64,000 nucleotides of DNA from positions 62,001-126,000 of the forward strand of contig JAHEZJ010000009.1 in the NCBI GenBank assembly GCA_023251135.1, given 5' to 3'. This document shows positions 36,176 through 45,106 of this stretch, in pieces. The notes below the pieces were generated by a model. It did no database searches. It had not been told where the DNA came from and worked only from the letters and a program-made list of their open reading frames with translations. Position 1 is the first letter of the stretch, and each line of letters starts with the position of its first letter. The stretch is from Flavobacterium sp. GTDB lineage: Bacteria; Bacteroidota; Bacteroidia; Flavobacteriales; Flavobacteriaceae. Position numbers and translations under genes: made by a program.

Positions 36176-37690
36176 ATGGAATTCGATTTTTATAATACAA
36201 AGAAGAAAGCAAATGTGAATGTTTTTAAATCTAAATCATTTGATGAGATTCAGGATGCGCTTTTCGTATTTACGATTTCGGCAGATAACGAGTATGAGAT
36301 GCCATTTATAAATGATGCCACTTATGAAATGTTTGAAGTTTTATCCAATAAAATGTTTACCACCACGGTACTTTCTATCTACAACCGAATCCATGAGGAA
36401 GATAAAAAACACGTAAAGAAATCATTATTAAACGCCATTAAAAAAAGAAGAAAGTGGAGTGTAGTGTTCAGAGCAGAATTGCCTTTGAACGGATTAAGCT
36501 GGTTTAAAGTGACTTCAAAAAGATTGGTTAATAAAGATGGAAGCACAGAATTTTACGGTCGCATTACAGATATTACCGAGTTAAAAGAACAAGAGCTAAA
36601 ACTGAAAAGAACAGAGCAGCGCTTTAAAGTGATGATGGAGACTTCAAATGCAGGTATCTGGGATTGGGATTTAAGAGCGAACAGAGTTTACTACTCTACG
36701 CAATCCCTGAAAATATTAGAATTGAAAGCTTCAGATACTCCAAGCACCCGTGATGGCTGGAATAAAATGGTACATCCGGACGATCTTGAAGGATATTTAA
36801 GCGTATTACAGAATCATTTGGACAACAAAACTCCTTCTTACGAAAGTTTTCAGCGTGTACTGACTTCAAACAAGGAATACAAGTGGATTATTAGCAAAGG
36901 AATGGTGATAGAGCGTGACGCAGCAGGGAGACCTTTAAAAGTAATAGGAACTCACAGTGATGTTTCTTTTCAAAAAGAAAAAGAGCTGGAGCTAAAAAGA
37001 GAAATGGAAGTGTATAAAGAGAAAAACAACAGGTTGTTGAATTTTTCGCACATCGTATCTCATAACCTAAACTCGCACGCAGGTAATTTTAAAGTTCTTT
37101 TGGACTTGATCGATTCAGAAGAGGGTTTTGATGAAAAAATCGAAACAATAAAATACCTGCGTGCGGTTTCCGGAGATCTTAGTAAAACAATTGAAGATTT
37201 ATCTCAGATTGTAAACATTCAGAACAATGCTGAAATTAATGTTGAGCCTCTCAATGTAAACAGCTATCTGAACAGGGTACTCAATATTGTTAATGCTTAT
37301 AGCGATAGCAGTCAGATGACGGTAATCAACAACGTTTCTCCCGAAGCAGTTGTTCGTTTCAATCCGGCCTATCTCGAAAGCGTATTGCAAAACCTGAGCA
37401 CCAATGCCATAAAGTATGCAAATCCTGCTAAACCTCTTATCGTTGAGTTTGATTTTTTCATCGAAAACGGAAAAAAGGTGTTGACTGTAAAAGACAACGG
37501 TTTAGGGATTGATCTGGAGAAACATGGAGATCTAATTTTCGGAATGTATAAAACATTTCATAAACACGAAAAAGCAAACGGTTTAGGGCTGTACATTACA
37601 AAAAACCAGATTGAGTCTATGAATGGGAAGATTACGGTAGATAGCACAGTGGGAGAAGGAACCACTTTTAAAATTGTTTTTAAAGACTAA
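36176..37690 (+). CDS. PAS-domain cytoplasmic histidine kinase
   Basis: A 504-residue protein without membrane segments. A first PAS-like region is at about 15-135 (GRITDITELKEQELKLKRTE ends it). A second PAS/PAC is at about 140-275 (NAGIWDWDLRANRVYYS, WNKMVHPDDLEGYL, VIGTHSDVS). The phospho-acceptor segment FSHIVSHNLNSHAGNF differs from the common Bacteroidetes HNLRSP form. The ATPase domain has LSTNAIKYA, KDNGLGIDLEKHG and ANGLGLYITKNQIESMNG. No regulator gene is adjacent apart from the NarL-type gene upstream, which has its own kinase. A palindrome shared with that system lies 330 bp upstream. Confidence 0.9.
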   Translation: MEFDFYNTKKKANVNVFKSKSFDEIQDALFVFTISADNEYEMPFINDATYEMFEVLSNKMFTTTVLSIYNRIHEEDKKHVKKSLLNAIKKRRKWSVVFRAELPLNGLSWFKVTSKRLVNKDGSTEFYGRITDITELKEQELKLKRTEQRFKVMMETSNAGIWDWDLRANRVYYSTQSLKILELKASDTPSTRDGWNKMVHPDDLEGYLSVLQNHLDNKTPSYESFQRVLTSNKEYKWIISKGMVIERDAAGRPLKVIGTHSDVSFQKEKELELKREMEVYKEKNNRLLNFSHIVSHNLNSHAGNFKVLLDLIDSEEGFDEKIETIKYLRAVSGDLSKTIEDLSQIVNIQNNAEINVEPLNVNSYLNRVLNIVNAYSDSSQMTVINNVSPEAVVRFNPAYLESVLQNLSTNAIKYANPAKPLIVEFDFFIENGKKVLTVKDNGLGIDLEKHGDLIFGMYKTFHKHEKANGLGLYITKNQIESMNGKITVDSTVGEGTTFKIVFKD

Positions 37691-37747
37691 AGATGCTGTT
37701 TTCAGCATGATAAAAAATATCAAATTATATAAATAATTAATTTAAGA

Positions 37748-38101
37748 ATGGAAAAATTTGTAGTTAATAGAAAGGCTAATGGAGAATTTCAATTTGATTT
37801 TGTAAATAAAAATGGCGAAGTTATTTTGAGCAGTGGAGGGTATACCCGAAAATTTATGTGTATAAAAGGGATTGAATCCGTAAAGAACAATTCACAGGAC
37901 AGCACAAAATTCTTCAAAAAAACAAATTCAAAAGAAGAGCGATATTTTAACCTTAAGGCTTTTAACGGTAAGATTATCGGAACAAGTAAAATGTTTAAAG
38001 ACAGAGATTCCCGTGATGCGGAAATCCTGGAATTTAGAAAATACGCGCCGGAGGCTATAGTAGAAGATCAGTCTAATGCTATATTGGAAAGCGTTGCGTA
38101 G
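37748..38101 (+). CDS. YegP/DUF1508 family protein
   Basis: A 117-residue protein with two tandem DUF1508 units of about 50 residues: FQFDFVNKNGEVILSSGGYTRKFMCIKGIESVKNN, then RYFNLKAFNGKIIGTSKMFKDRDSRDAEILEF. The paired GEVILSS/GKIIGTS strands and the following helix are family-typical. The biochemical role of YegP-like proteins is unsettled. It follows the PAS kinase by 57 bp and may be co-transcribed. A hairpin terminator lies 126 bp downstream. Confidence 0.85.
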   Translation: MEKFVVNRKANGEFQFDFVNKNGEVILSSGGYTRKFMCIKGIESVKNNSQDSTKFFKKTNSKEERYFNLKAFNGKIIGTSKMFKDRDSRDAEILEFRKYAPEAIVEDQSNAILESVA

Positions 38102-38227
38102 CAAAAGAATGAAATCAAAACCGTATTTGCAGATCGGTTCTATTTTAATAAAACAGTAAACTTTGCCGTTTCCGGATTGTAATAACGGAGCCGTTTTTTA
38201 GATAATTTAATTGGTATTTACACACTT

Positions 38228-38252
38228 AAGATCGCTTTTCGCGGTCTTTTTT
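38228..38252 (+). terminator. Terminator after the YegP-like gene
   Basis: AAGATCGC (38228-38235) / GCGGTCTT (38241-38248), eight pairs with one G-U, then Ts to 38252. Confidence 0.8.
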
Positions 38253-38365
38253 GTTTGTAGTATAGGATGTAATCTGTTTTCGTCCTTTCAGCCCTTTTGA
38301 AATAGTTGTATCGAAGTTAACAAACGGAATAATTTATGTCAGTCCAAAACTTTTATAAGGGCTAT

Positions 38366-38400
38366 TATTTGTAAAAAATCAAACAAATATTTTACAAATA
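38366..38400. promoter_or_regulatory. Inverted repeat of TATTTGTAAAA upstream of TonB receptor
   Basis: TATTTGTAAAA (38366-38376) and TTTTACAAATA (38390-38400) are perfect 11-bp arms, 13 bp apart. The same word recurs at 38554-38564 (TTTTACAAATA) and 38669-38678 (TATTTGTAAA), the last ending 10 bp before the start codon. Confidence 0.5.
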
Positions 38401-38438
38401 GTAAAAAAATGACTTTTCAAAAAATCAGAACTTAATCA

Positions 38439-38455
38439 GGACTTAACTTAAGTCC
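38439..38455. promoter_or_regulatory. Palindrome GGACTTA-ACT-TAAGTCC
   Basis: A perfect 7-3-7 inverted repeat in the TonB receptor upstream region. Candidate operator; regulator unknown. Confidence 0.45.
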
Positions 38456-38489
38456 GATGAAGTATTTTTTATCGTACTTCCTTTTAATT

Positions 38490-38557
38490 ACTGCACTTAA
38501 AGACCTAAATACAATAATAGTGTACCGATAATCAAAACATTATAGTGCAGTTTTTTT
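38490..38557 (+). terminator. Terminator-like hairpin in the leader of the TonB receptor gene
   Basis: ACTGCACT (38490-38497) pairs with AGTGCAGT (38544-38551) and is followed by a T-run. An inner stem (ATAAT..TGT / ACATTAT) shortens the loop. It lies 130 bp before the receptor start, so it could attenuate transcription or end a short RNA. Confidence 0.45.
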
Positions 38558-38688
38558 ACAAATACTTAACAAATCAGGCTGCTGAATTTTCTTTTCTTTA
38601 ACAATTAGATAATTTTCAATTATTTACTATTTATAAAATTCATTGTTTATTTGCTTATATAAATTTAATATTTGTAAATAAATTAACC

Positions 38689-41565
38689 ATGAAAACAATT
38701 TACAAGGCAATTTTAATTTTTTCGGTTGCACTTTTTACTCAAAACATGACCGCCCAAAAGGCAAGCATTAGCGGAACAATAACCGATACGCAATCGCCAC
38801 TTCCAGGGGCGACCATTGTTCTGTCTAATAATCAAAAAGCAACAACTGATTTCAGTGGTTATTTTACCATTCAGGATGTTGCAGCAGGTAGTTTCGAATT
38901 AGAGATTTCCTATATCGGATATGAAGTAAAAAATATAAAAATTGATATTAAAGACAATCAACAGCTCAAATTAGGAATCATTCAGCTGCAAACCAATTCT
39001 AAAGAACTGAATGAAGTTGTGGTAAGCGGAATGACACAAAGAAATAGTGAAGCCAGAGCGCTGAACATGCAGAAAAAAGCAATGAGCATCGTAAACGTAA
39101 TTGCAGCCGACGGGATCGGAAAACTTCCGGATCGTAATGCTGCCGAAACTGTACAGCGTATGCCGGGAGTTTCAATTGAACGCGATCAGGGTGAAGGACG
39201 TTTTGTATCGGTGAGAGGATTACCGCCTTTTTGGTCATCCACTACAATCAACGGAAACCGAATTCCAACTGCCGAGGAAGAAACAACTTCGAGAGCTACG
39301 GCATTTGATTTTTTTCCTTCCGATCTTATTGCCTATGTAGAGGCTACCAAAGCCCTTACACCAGATATGGATGGGGATGCAATTGGTGGAAGCGTAAACT
39401 TTACCACACAAACCGCTCCAACCAAAAGAACCATTAAAGCCACTGTTTTTAGCGGATACAACCAAAAATCTGATAAAGGAATTTATAGTGGATCGCTTAC
39501 CATTGGCGACAAAAGTAAAAACGGAAAGTTCGGATACATCATCAATGGTACGTACTGGGACAGAAATTGGGCGACCGATAATTACGAGGCCAGAAGACAG
39601 GGTGATCAGGGAGTTTACCGCTTAGAGCTGCGTGACTATACAGGAGTTAGAAAAACCACAGGTTTAAATGGGGCAATGGAATTCAATCCATCCTCGAGAG
39701 ATAAAATTTTCCTGAAAGCTACTTATGGCGGACTAACGGATGAAGAAACGCATTATAAACACCGTATTAGATTTGATAAATTCAATGGAGCAACAAATGC
39801 GTTGACTGTGGAGCAACAGGACATTCACAACCAATTGATGACACAGTTTATAGGTATTGATTTAGGAGGGAAACACCAATTAGCGAATGGAAATTTAGAT
39901 TGGAGCGTCGCATCTTACCGAAACAGGTTCAAATACGGAAACATTCCAAATGCAGAAGACAACAGTTATTTTTTAATTCAGTTCAATCAAACCGGAGTAG
40001 GTGTTAAGCCGGAATATTTAAACACCGTGCCGCTTGCCAATGGTGGAGCGGGAGGTCCAAGAGCCTACTGGGCTGCAGATGGCGGAAAGCTGGACCCGAA
40101 CAATCCGAAGTCAATATTTGACTTTTATTCAGATCCAAATTTTAAAACAGATCCGGCAAAAATGAAGTTTTCTACTTTAGAACTTTACAAAATCAATATC
40201 GTTGAGAGAGACAATATAATTGCTGCCGTAAATTACGAGCACAACTTTAATGAAAATCTGAAAATGAAGTTCGGTGCAAAATTAACCGACAAAGACCGTA
40301 TTGCTACTTTCAGAGACGAATACTACAACTGGACAGGTTCGCCAACACCTTATTTGTCTAACTATGGTCCCGATTTAATCAATCAGCCTGGTGGTACAGA
40401 TTATATGAGAAAAGAAACCGGTTCTTTGATCGGAAATAGCTTTGGTCCGGTTTTATCGGCAGATGGTATGTCAAAATTATTCAATACTTCAAAAGGAAAT
40501 TTGGTTTTAAACCCTGCGGATTCTCAGATTCCGGAATTAGGAAAAGGTTTGGGAAGAAACTTTAATGTAGGTGAAACCACCTCTTCTGTTTATGCCATGT
40601 CAACCTACAGCTTATCTGACAAATGGACTATTTTAGGAGGTCTTCGCGTAACGAATACCATAACACAGGTAACCGGTAAAACAGTAGAGAATAATGTAGT
40701 AGTCGATGCCGAAAATACCAAAACCTATACATCGGTACTTCCAATGGTACATGTAAAATATACCCCGATTGACAATTTAAACCTTCGTTTTGCCACTACC
40801 AGAACATTTGCAAGACCCAACTTTGGAGACATTTCACCAGCTGGTTCACTGAACACGATTGATGGGGAATATGCAGGAGGAAACCCAAATTTAAATCCAA
40901 CCTATTCCTGGAATTTTGATTTACTGGGAGAGTATTTCCTTGACGAAGTAGGAATCATTAATGCCGGAGTATTTTATAAATCGATTACCGATCCAATTTT
41001 TGACGATACGTATCAGGGTACGATCAACGGAATTCCGGACATCGAAATCAGTTCGCCTGCCAATGGTGGAAATGCATGGATAGGCGGAGTTGAATTTGGA
41101 ATCACCAAAAGATTCAGCTTCTTGCCGGGCTTCCTGAAATATTTTGGAACTCAGATCAATGCAACACTTATGAATTCTGAAATGACATTGGGGCAAAATG
41201 CAAACAATCCAAACGGAAGAAAAGTATCCACTCCATATCAGGCTAAAGAACTTTACAACCTTCAATTGTTTTATGAGAATGGTAAACTGAATGTGAGAGC
41301 TGCCTTCAACCACAAAGGAGCTTATGCTACAAGTTTTGATGCCAATGCCAAAAATACAGACATGAATGATATTTATTACGGTAAATACAACTCACTTGAT
41401 TTTTCAGCTTCGTATAAGATCGGTGATCATTTTACCCTTTTCAGTGATGTAAATAATGTATTGAATGAGCCTTTGATGTACCACTTCGGAGAAACACCAA
41501 ATCGTCCGAAGCAGGTAGAATATTACGGAATGAAGTTTAATCTTGGTTTAAAATATAATTTATAG
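38689..41565 (+). CDS. TonB-dependent outer-membrane receptor (possibly for a phosphonate or related ligand)
   Basis: A 958-residue protein. Signal peptide 1-22 ends in TAQK. A carboxypeptidase-like regulatory domain is at about 25-105 (SGTITDTQSPLPGATIVLSN). The plug domain is at about 130-240 (GIGKLPDRNAAETVQRMPGVSIERDQGEGR and FVSVRG). The rest is a 22-strand barrel ending in an aromatic LKYNL. The plug style is that of the TIGR01782 TonB-Xanth-Caul group, which import carbohydrates or small organics. No SusD partner is present. It precedes phosphonate-type genes, so uptake of an aminophosphonate-bearing compound is possible, although a hairpin separates it from them. Confidence 0.88.
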   Translation: MKTIYKAILIFSVALFTQNMTAQKASISGTITDTQSPLPGATIVLSNNQKATTDFSGYFTIQDVAAGSFELEISYIGYEVKNIKIDIKDNQQLKLGIIQLQTNSKELNEVVVSGMTQRNSEARALNMQKKAMSIVNVIAADGIGKLPDRNAAETVQRMPGVSIERDQGEGRFVSVRGLPPFWSSTTINGNRIPTAEEETTSRATAFDFFPSDLIAYVEATKALTPDMDGDAIGGSVNFTTQTAPTKRTIKATVFSGYNQKSDKGIYSGSLTIGDKSKNGKFGYIINGTYWDRNWATDNYEARRQGDQGVYRLELRDYTGVRKTTGLNGAMEFNPSSRDKIFLKATYGGLTDEETHYKHRIRFDKFNGATNALTVEQQDIHNQLMTQFIGIDLGGKHQLANGNLDWSVASYRNRFKYGNIPNAEDNSYFLIQFNQTGVGVKPEYLNTVPLANGGAGGPRAYWAADGGKLDPNNPKSIFDFYSDPNFKTDPAKMKFSTLELYKINIVERDNIIAAVNYEHNFNENLKMKFGAKLTDKDRIATFRDEYYNWTGSPTPYLSNYGPDLINQPGGTDYMRKETGSLIGNSFGPVLSADGMSKLFNTSKGNLVLNPADSQIPELGKGLGRNFNVGETTSSVYAMSTYSLSDKWTILGGLRVTNTITQVTGKTVENNVVVDAENTKTYTSVLPMVHVKYTPIDNLNLRFATTRTFARPNFGDISPAGSLNTIDGEYAGGNPNLNPTYSWNFDLLGEYFLDEVGIINAGVFYKSITDPIFDDTYQGTINGIPDIEISSPANGGNAWIGGVEFGITKRFSFLPGFLKYFGTQINATLMNSEMTLGQNANNPNGRKVSTPYQAKELYNLQLFYENGKLNVRAAFNHKGAYATSFDANAKNTDMNDIYYGKYNSLDFSASYKIGDHFTLFSDVNNVLNEPLMYHFGETPNRPKQVEYYGMKFNLGLKYNL

Positions 41566-41578
41566 ACAACTATAAGTT

Positions 41579-41652
41579 AACCCGTTGGATGCTGGTAGGT
41601 TTTATTTTTACAGTTTATTTTTTTTTCAATCTACTGCAGGCAACGGGTTTTT
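41579..41652 (+). terminator. Hairpin terminator after the TonB receptor
   Basis: AACCCGTTG (41579-41587) pairs with CAACGGGTT (41641-41649), with partial pairing continuing inward, followed by a short T-run. The loop is long, so partial read-through to the MFS gene is plausible. Confidence 0.6.
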
Positions 41653-41713
41653 AAAAACAACAACAAACGATTCTTAGTTACAAGACAACTATCACGCTAA
41701 ATTTCAGGAACTA

Positions 41714-42997
41714 ATGTCTAAAAAAGCATCTAATTTCAGGTTCATACTCCAAACATCTATAGCGGCATTTGGCACCTATTTTTGTATGTATGCTTTCCGA
41801 AAACCCTTTACGGTAGCCACATTCGATCAGCTTTCTTTTTGGGGAATCGATTATAAAATCCTCCTGATTCTGGCGCAGGTTTTAGGATATACCTTTTCTA
41901 AGTTTTTAGGAATCAAGATTATATCCGAATTGAAATCAGCCAGGAGAATTCTATACCTGATCACTTTTATTGCCATTTCAGAACTGGCTTTACTGGGCTT
42001 TGCTTTGGTACCGGCACCCTACAACATTCTGTTTTTATTCATTAACGGATTGCCTCTCGGAATGATTTGGGGAATTGTTTTTTCCTATATCGAAGGCCGG
42101 AAAACAACCGAGTTATTAGGAGTGATTTTATGTTCGAGTTTTATCGTTTCCTCGGGAGCTGCAAAATCGGTAGGAATATTTGTCTTGAAGGTTTTGGGAT
42201 GCAATGAATTTTGGATGCCTTTTGTTTCGGGATTGCTCTTTATTGTTCCGCTAATCGTATTTTCATTGTTTTTGGAAAAAATCCCAAATCCGGATAGTGA
42301 GGATTTAGCCCTGCGATCGGAGCGTAAACCATTGAGCAAAAAAGAACGCGCTTCCTTATTCCGACAATTCGCTTTTCCGCTCACCATACTCATTATCTTC
42401 TATGCCATGCTAACGGCCATGCGCGAGTTCAGAGACAATTTTGCGCGTGAATTATGGGATTCTTTAGGATACAAAGAAAGTATCTCGATTTATATGTACT
42501 CAGAAATTCCCATTGCGATATGCGTTTTGGTTATTTTAGGGTTTCTGGGAAGCATGAAAAACAATTACAAAGCTTTCCGAAATTATCACCTCGTATTGCT
42601 CGTAGGTTCAGTACTCATTAGTACTACAACTTTCCTGTTTCAAAAACAGCTGATGTCGGCATTTCCGTGGATGATGATTTCAGGATTTGGAATGTACGTT
42701 TGTTATATTCCGTTCAACGGTTTGTTTTTTGACCGAATGATCGCCACCTATAAAATAAAAGGAAATACAGGATTTTTAATCTACATCGCAGACGCTTTTG
42801 GATATTTAGGAAGTGTCTTGGTATTGTTTTTCAAAAACTTCGGAGACCGAAAAATTTCTTTATTGAACTTTTTTACCACCTGTATTTACCTGCTCTCTTT
42901 TGTAGGGATCATCACCACTATAATGTCCTTTAATTATTTTAAAAGGAAGTTTAGAAAGACTGTTGAAATTCCCACGGCCATGAGTTATGAAATGTGA
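41714..42997 (+). CDS. DUF5690 family MFS transporter (organophosphate-antiporter-like)
   Basis: A 427-residue protein with 11-12 hydrophobic segments. The first helix and loop, AFGTYFCMYAFRKPFTVATF, resemble the YxxRKPFT opening of GlpT/UhpC-type organophosphate:phosphate antiporters, to which DUF5690 appears distantly related. NGLPLGMIWGIVFSYIEGRKTTELLG is a conserved helix-4/5 region. The next two genes are TIGR03364 and TIGR03351 enzymes of aminophosphonate breakdown, so import of the aminophosphonate through the inner membrane is a reasonable inference. The 117-bp gap to the next gene holds TGAAACY repeats. Confidence 0.8.
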   Translation: MSKKASNFRFILQTSIAAFGTYFCMYAFRKPFTVATFDQLSFWGIDYKILLILAQVLGYTFSKFLGIKIISELKSARRILYLITFIAISELALLGFALVPAPYNILFLFINGLPLGMIWGIVFSYIEGRKTTELLGVILCSSFIVSSGAAKSVGIFVLKVLGCNEFWMPFVSGLLFIVPLIVFSLFLEKIPNPDSEDLALRSERKPLSKKERASLFRQFAFPLTILIIFYAMLTAMREFRDNFARELWDSLGYKESISIYMYSEIPIAICVLVILGFLGSMKNNYKAFRNYHLVLLVGSVLISTTTFLFQKQLMSAFPWMMISGFGMYVCYIPFNGLFFDRMIATYKIKGNTGFLIYIADAFGYLGSVLVLFFKNFGDRKISLLNFFTTCIYLLSFVGIITTIMSFNYFKRKFRKTVEIPTAMSYEM

Positions 42998-42999
42998 GA

Positions 43000-43060
43000 T
43001 GTAAAATGTGAAATGTGAGACGCAGGTGAAACCTGAAACCTGAAACTTGAAACAACAAAC
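43000..43060 (+). repeat. TGAAACC-type heptad repeat (between MFS and oxidoreductase)
   Basis: GTGAGATGTAAAATGTGAAATGTGAG-like words followed by four copies of a 7-bp TGAAACY unit. The same mixture occurs at 44310-44364. Confidence 0.7.
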
Positions 43061-43114
43061 CAAAAACAAATAAAATAATTAAGCAGTAAAACACATAAAA
43101 ACACAAACACAAAC

Positions 43115-44272
43115 ATGAAAGAGAAGTATGATTTAATAATTGTAGGATCCGGAGTTTTAGGAACATTTCATGCCTATCACGCCCTGCAAAAAGGATTATC
43201 AGTCGCCATTCTGGAAAAAAACAGCAAACCGGAAGGTGCAACTGTTAGAAATTTTGGACAAGTAGTACCGTCCGGAATGGACCAGAAATGGCAAAATTTC
43301 GGAAAAGAAAGTTTAAAGATTTATAAAGATATTCAGTCGCAGTTTGATATCAACCTGCGTCAAAACGGAACTGTTTATGTAGCGTCAAATGAAGAAGAAA
43401 TGCAGCTGATTGAAGAGTTACATCAGATAAATGTTTCGAATGATTACGAATCTAATTTGCTGACAAAAGAACAATGCCTAGTTAAATATGACGGGTTACG
43501 TGCTGATTATTGCAAAGGAGGATTATTTTTCCCGCAGGAAGTAACCGTTGAACCTAATACGATGATTCATAAGTTGCATCAGTTTATGACAGCCAGTCTG
43601 GGACTTGATTTGTTTATGAATACTACCGTTGTACAAACGGAAGAGCGAAATGATGAGGTTGTTGCCACCACTGCCGCCGGATTAGAATACAAAGCTTCAA
43701 AAATCATTATTTGCAATGGAAGTGATTTCAAAATTTTATATCCTGAGATTTACAACAACAGCGATCTGATTGTTTCTAAACTACAGATGCTGCAAACCAA
43801 ACCTCAGAAAAATTATAAACTGGACGGTTCTATCTTAACCGGATTGACGATCAGAAGATACGAATCATTTGAAGAATGCAAATCGTATCAGGCCATTAAA
43901 GCAAAGGAAAATCCGGATAGCTTCGAGAAAAAATACGGCATTCACATCCTGTTCAAGCAGGCCCTTGACGGCTCAGTGATTCTTGGAGATTCTCATGAAT
44001 ATGCTCCCGCAAAAGAAATTGATTCTTTAGGTTTTGACCTGAATATGGATATCGACCATTTTATGATTGAAGAAGCCAAAAAGATAATCGATCTTCCAAC
44101 GTATGAAATCCAAAACAGATGGTTTGGAATGTATTCGCAATGTAAAACAAAGGATATTTTTGAATATACTGTTGGCCAAAACATTCACATCATAACCGGA
44201 ATAGGAGGTAAAGGAATGACCGGCAGCGCAGGATTTGCCAAACACAATATTGATACTATCTTTAATACTTAG
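43115..44272 (+). CDS. TIGR03364-family FAD-dependent oxidoreductase (aminophosphonate oxidase)
   Basis: A 385-residue D-amino-acid-oxidase-fold protein. N-terminal dinucleotide motif LIIVGSGVLGTFHAYHAL, then GATVRNFGQVVPSGMDQKW, a family-specific block. Later blocks are GGLFFPQEVTVEPNTMIHKL and VILGDSHEY. The C-terminal NIHIITGIGGKGMTGSAGFA closes the FAD site. TIGR03364 is defined by gene linkage to TIGR03351 phosphonatase-like enzymes and is thought to deaminate an aminophosphonate related to 2-aminoethylphosphonate oxidatively. The TIGR03351 gene follows 144 bp downstream here, which supports that role. The product would be a phosphonoacetaldehyde-like compound. Confidence 0.9.
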   Translation: MKEKYDLIIVGSGVLGTFHAYHALQKGLSVAILEKNSKPEGATVRNFGQVVPSGMDQKWQNFGKESLKIYKDIQSQFDINLRQNGTVYVASNEEEMQLIEELHQINVSNDYESNLLTKEQCLVKYDGLRADYCKGGLFFPQEVTVEPNTMIHKLHQFMTASLGLDLFMNTTVVQTEERNDEVVATTAAGLEYKASKIIICNGSDFKILYPEIYNNSDLIVSKLQMLQTKPQKNYKLDGSILTGLTIRRYESFEECKSYQAIKAKENPDSFEKKYGIHILFKQALDGSVILGDSHEYAPAKEIDSLGFDLNMDIDHFMIEEAKKIIDLPTYEIQNRWFGMYSQCKTKDIFEYTVGQNIHIITGIGGKGMTGSAGFAKHNIDTIFNT

Positions 44273-44309
44273 GGATTGTGAGGTTTTAAATGTGGGATAT
44301 GAGTTATGG

Positions 44310-44364
44310 AGGTAACCTGAAAGCTGAAACTTGAAACTTGAAACTTGAAACCTGAAACCTGAAA
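44310..44364 (+). repeat. Heptad repeat array (TGAAACY)n
   Basis: About seven tandem copies of the 7-bp unit TGAAACY with small variations lie between the oxidoreductase and hydrolase genes. There are no spacers, so it is not a CRISPR array. Confidence 0.75.
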
Positions 44365-44416
44365 CAATTCTAATTCTAAATATACAGCCTGTAGGCTATA
44401 AAAATAAATACACAAA

Positions 44417-45106
44417 ATGAAAATTAATGAAATTGAAATGGTTGTTTTTGACATGGCCGGAACAACAATAAATGAGCAAAACATAGTTTACAAAACATTA
44501 CATAAATCGATCAATCACTTCGGTATCGATGTTTCTCTTGAACTGGTATTGTCTTTAGGAGCAGGAAAAGAAAAGCATCAGGCGATAAAAGATATTTTAA
44601 AACACCTGAACATTACAGATCTGAACAAGTCGGCTTTAATATTTGACTACTTTAAAGAAACACTGGACAAAGAATATCTTTCGGCTCAGGTTTCACCCAT
44701 AGAAGGTGTCGAGAAGGTTTTGAAAAACCTTAAAAATGACGGTATAAAAGTAGTCTTAAACACAGGATACAGCAGTCATGTTGCCAATACTTTATTAGAA
44801 AAGCTAAACTGGAAAGAAGGAAATCAATACGATGCCCTAATCACAGCCGATGATGTAGTGCTGGGACGTCCTTTTCCGGATATGATACACAAAGCCATGC
44901 AATTGTTTGCCATTGAAGACGCTTCTAAAGTACTAAAAGCAGGGGATTCGGCTATAGATATCGAAGAAGGTAAAAATGCCAAATGCGGAGTAACCATAGG
45001 AGTTTTGTCAGGCGCACAAACCAGACAGCAACTTGAAGAAGCCCAACCGGATTACATATTAGATTCACTGGCATCACTTTATGGGGTTATTGGGGTGAAG
45101 TGTTAG
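44417..45106 (+). CDS. Phosphonatase-like HAD hydrolase (TIGR03351)
   Basis: A 229-residue HAD-superfamily enzyme. Motif I is VVFDMAGTT with nucleophile Asp12, using the DxAGT form typical of phosphonatases rather than DxDxT. Lys51 in LGAGKEKH aligns with the Schiff-base lysine of PhnX (GLLKIDH). Motif II is VVLNTGYSS, an Arg replaces the usual motif III Lys in LGRPFPDM, and motif IV is KAGDSAIDIEEG. It should cleave the C-P bond of a phosphonoacetaldehyde-like substrate made by the TIGR03364 oxidase upstream, releasing phosphate and an aldehyde. A possible substrate is the 1-hydroxy analogue, as proposed for this family. Confidence 0.92.
   Translation: MKINEIEMVVFDMAGTTINEQNIVYKTLHKSINHFGIDVSLELVLSLGAGKEKHQAIKDILKHLNITDLNKSALIFDYFKETLDKEYLSAQVSPIEGVEKVLKNLKNDGIKVVLNTGYSSHVANTLLEKLNWKEGNQYDALITADDVVLGRPFPDMIHKAMQLFAIEDASKVLKAGDSAIDIEEGKNAKCGVTIGVLSGAQTRQQLEEAQPDYILDSLASLYGVIGVKC

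Noticed and set aside
38689..41713. SusC/SusD polysaccharide utilisation locus
   Set aside because: There is no SusD gene after the receptor and no glycoside hydrolase nearby. The neighbours are phosphonate-type genes.
44310..44364. Possible CRISPR array
   Set aside because: The units are 7 bp, contiguous and without spacers. No cas genes are present in the window.
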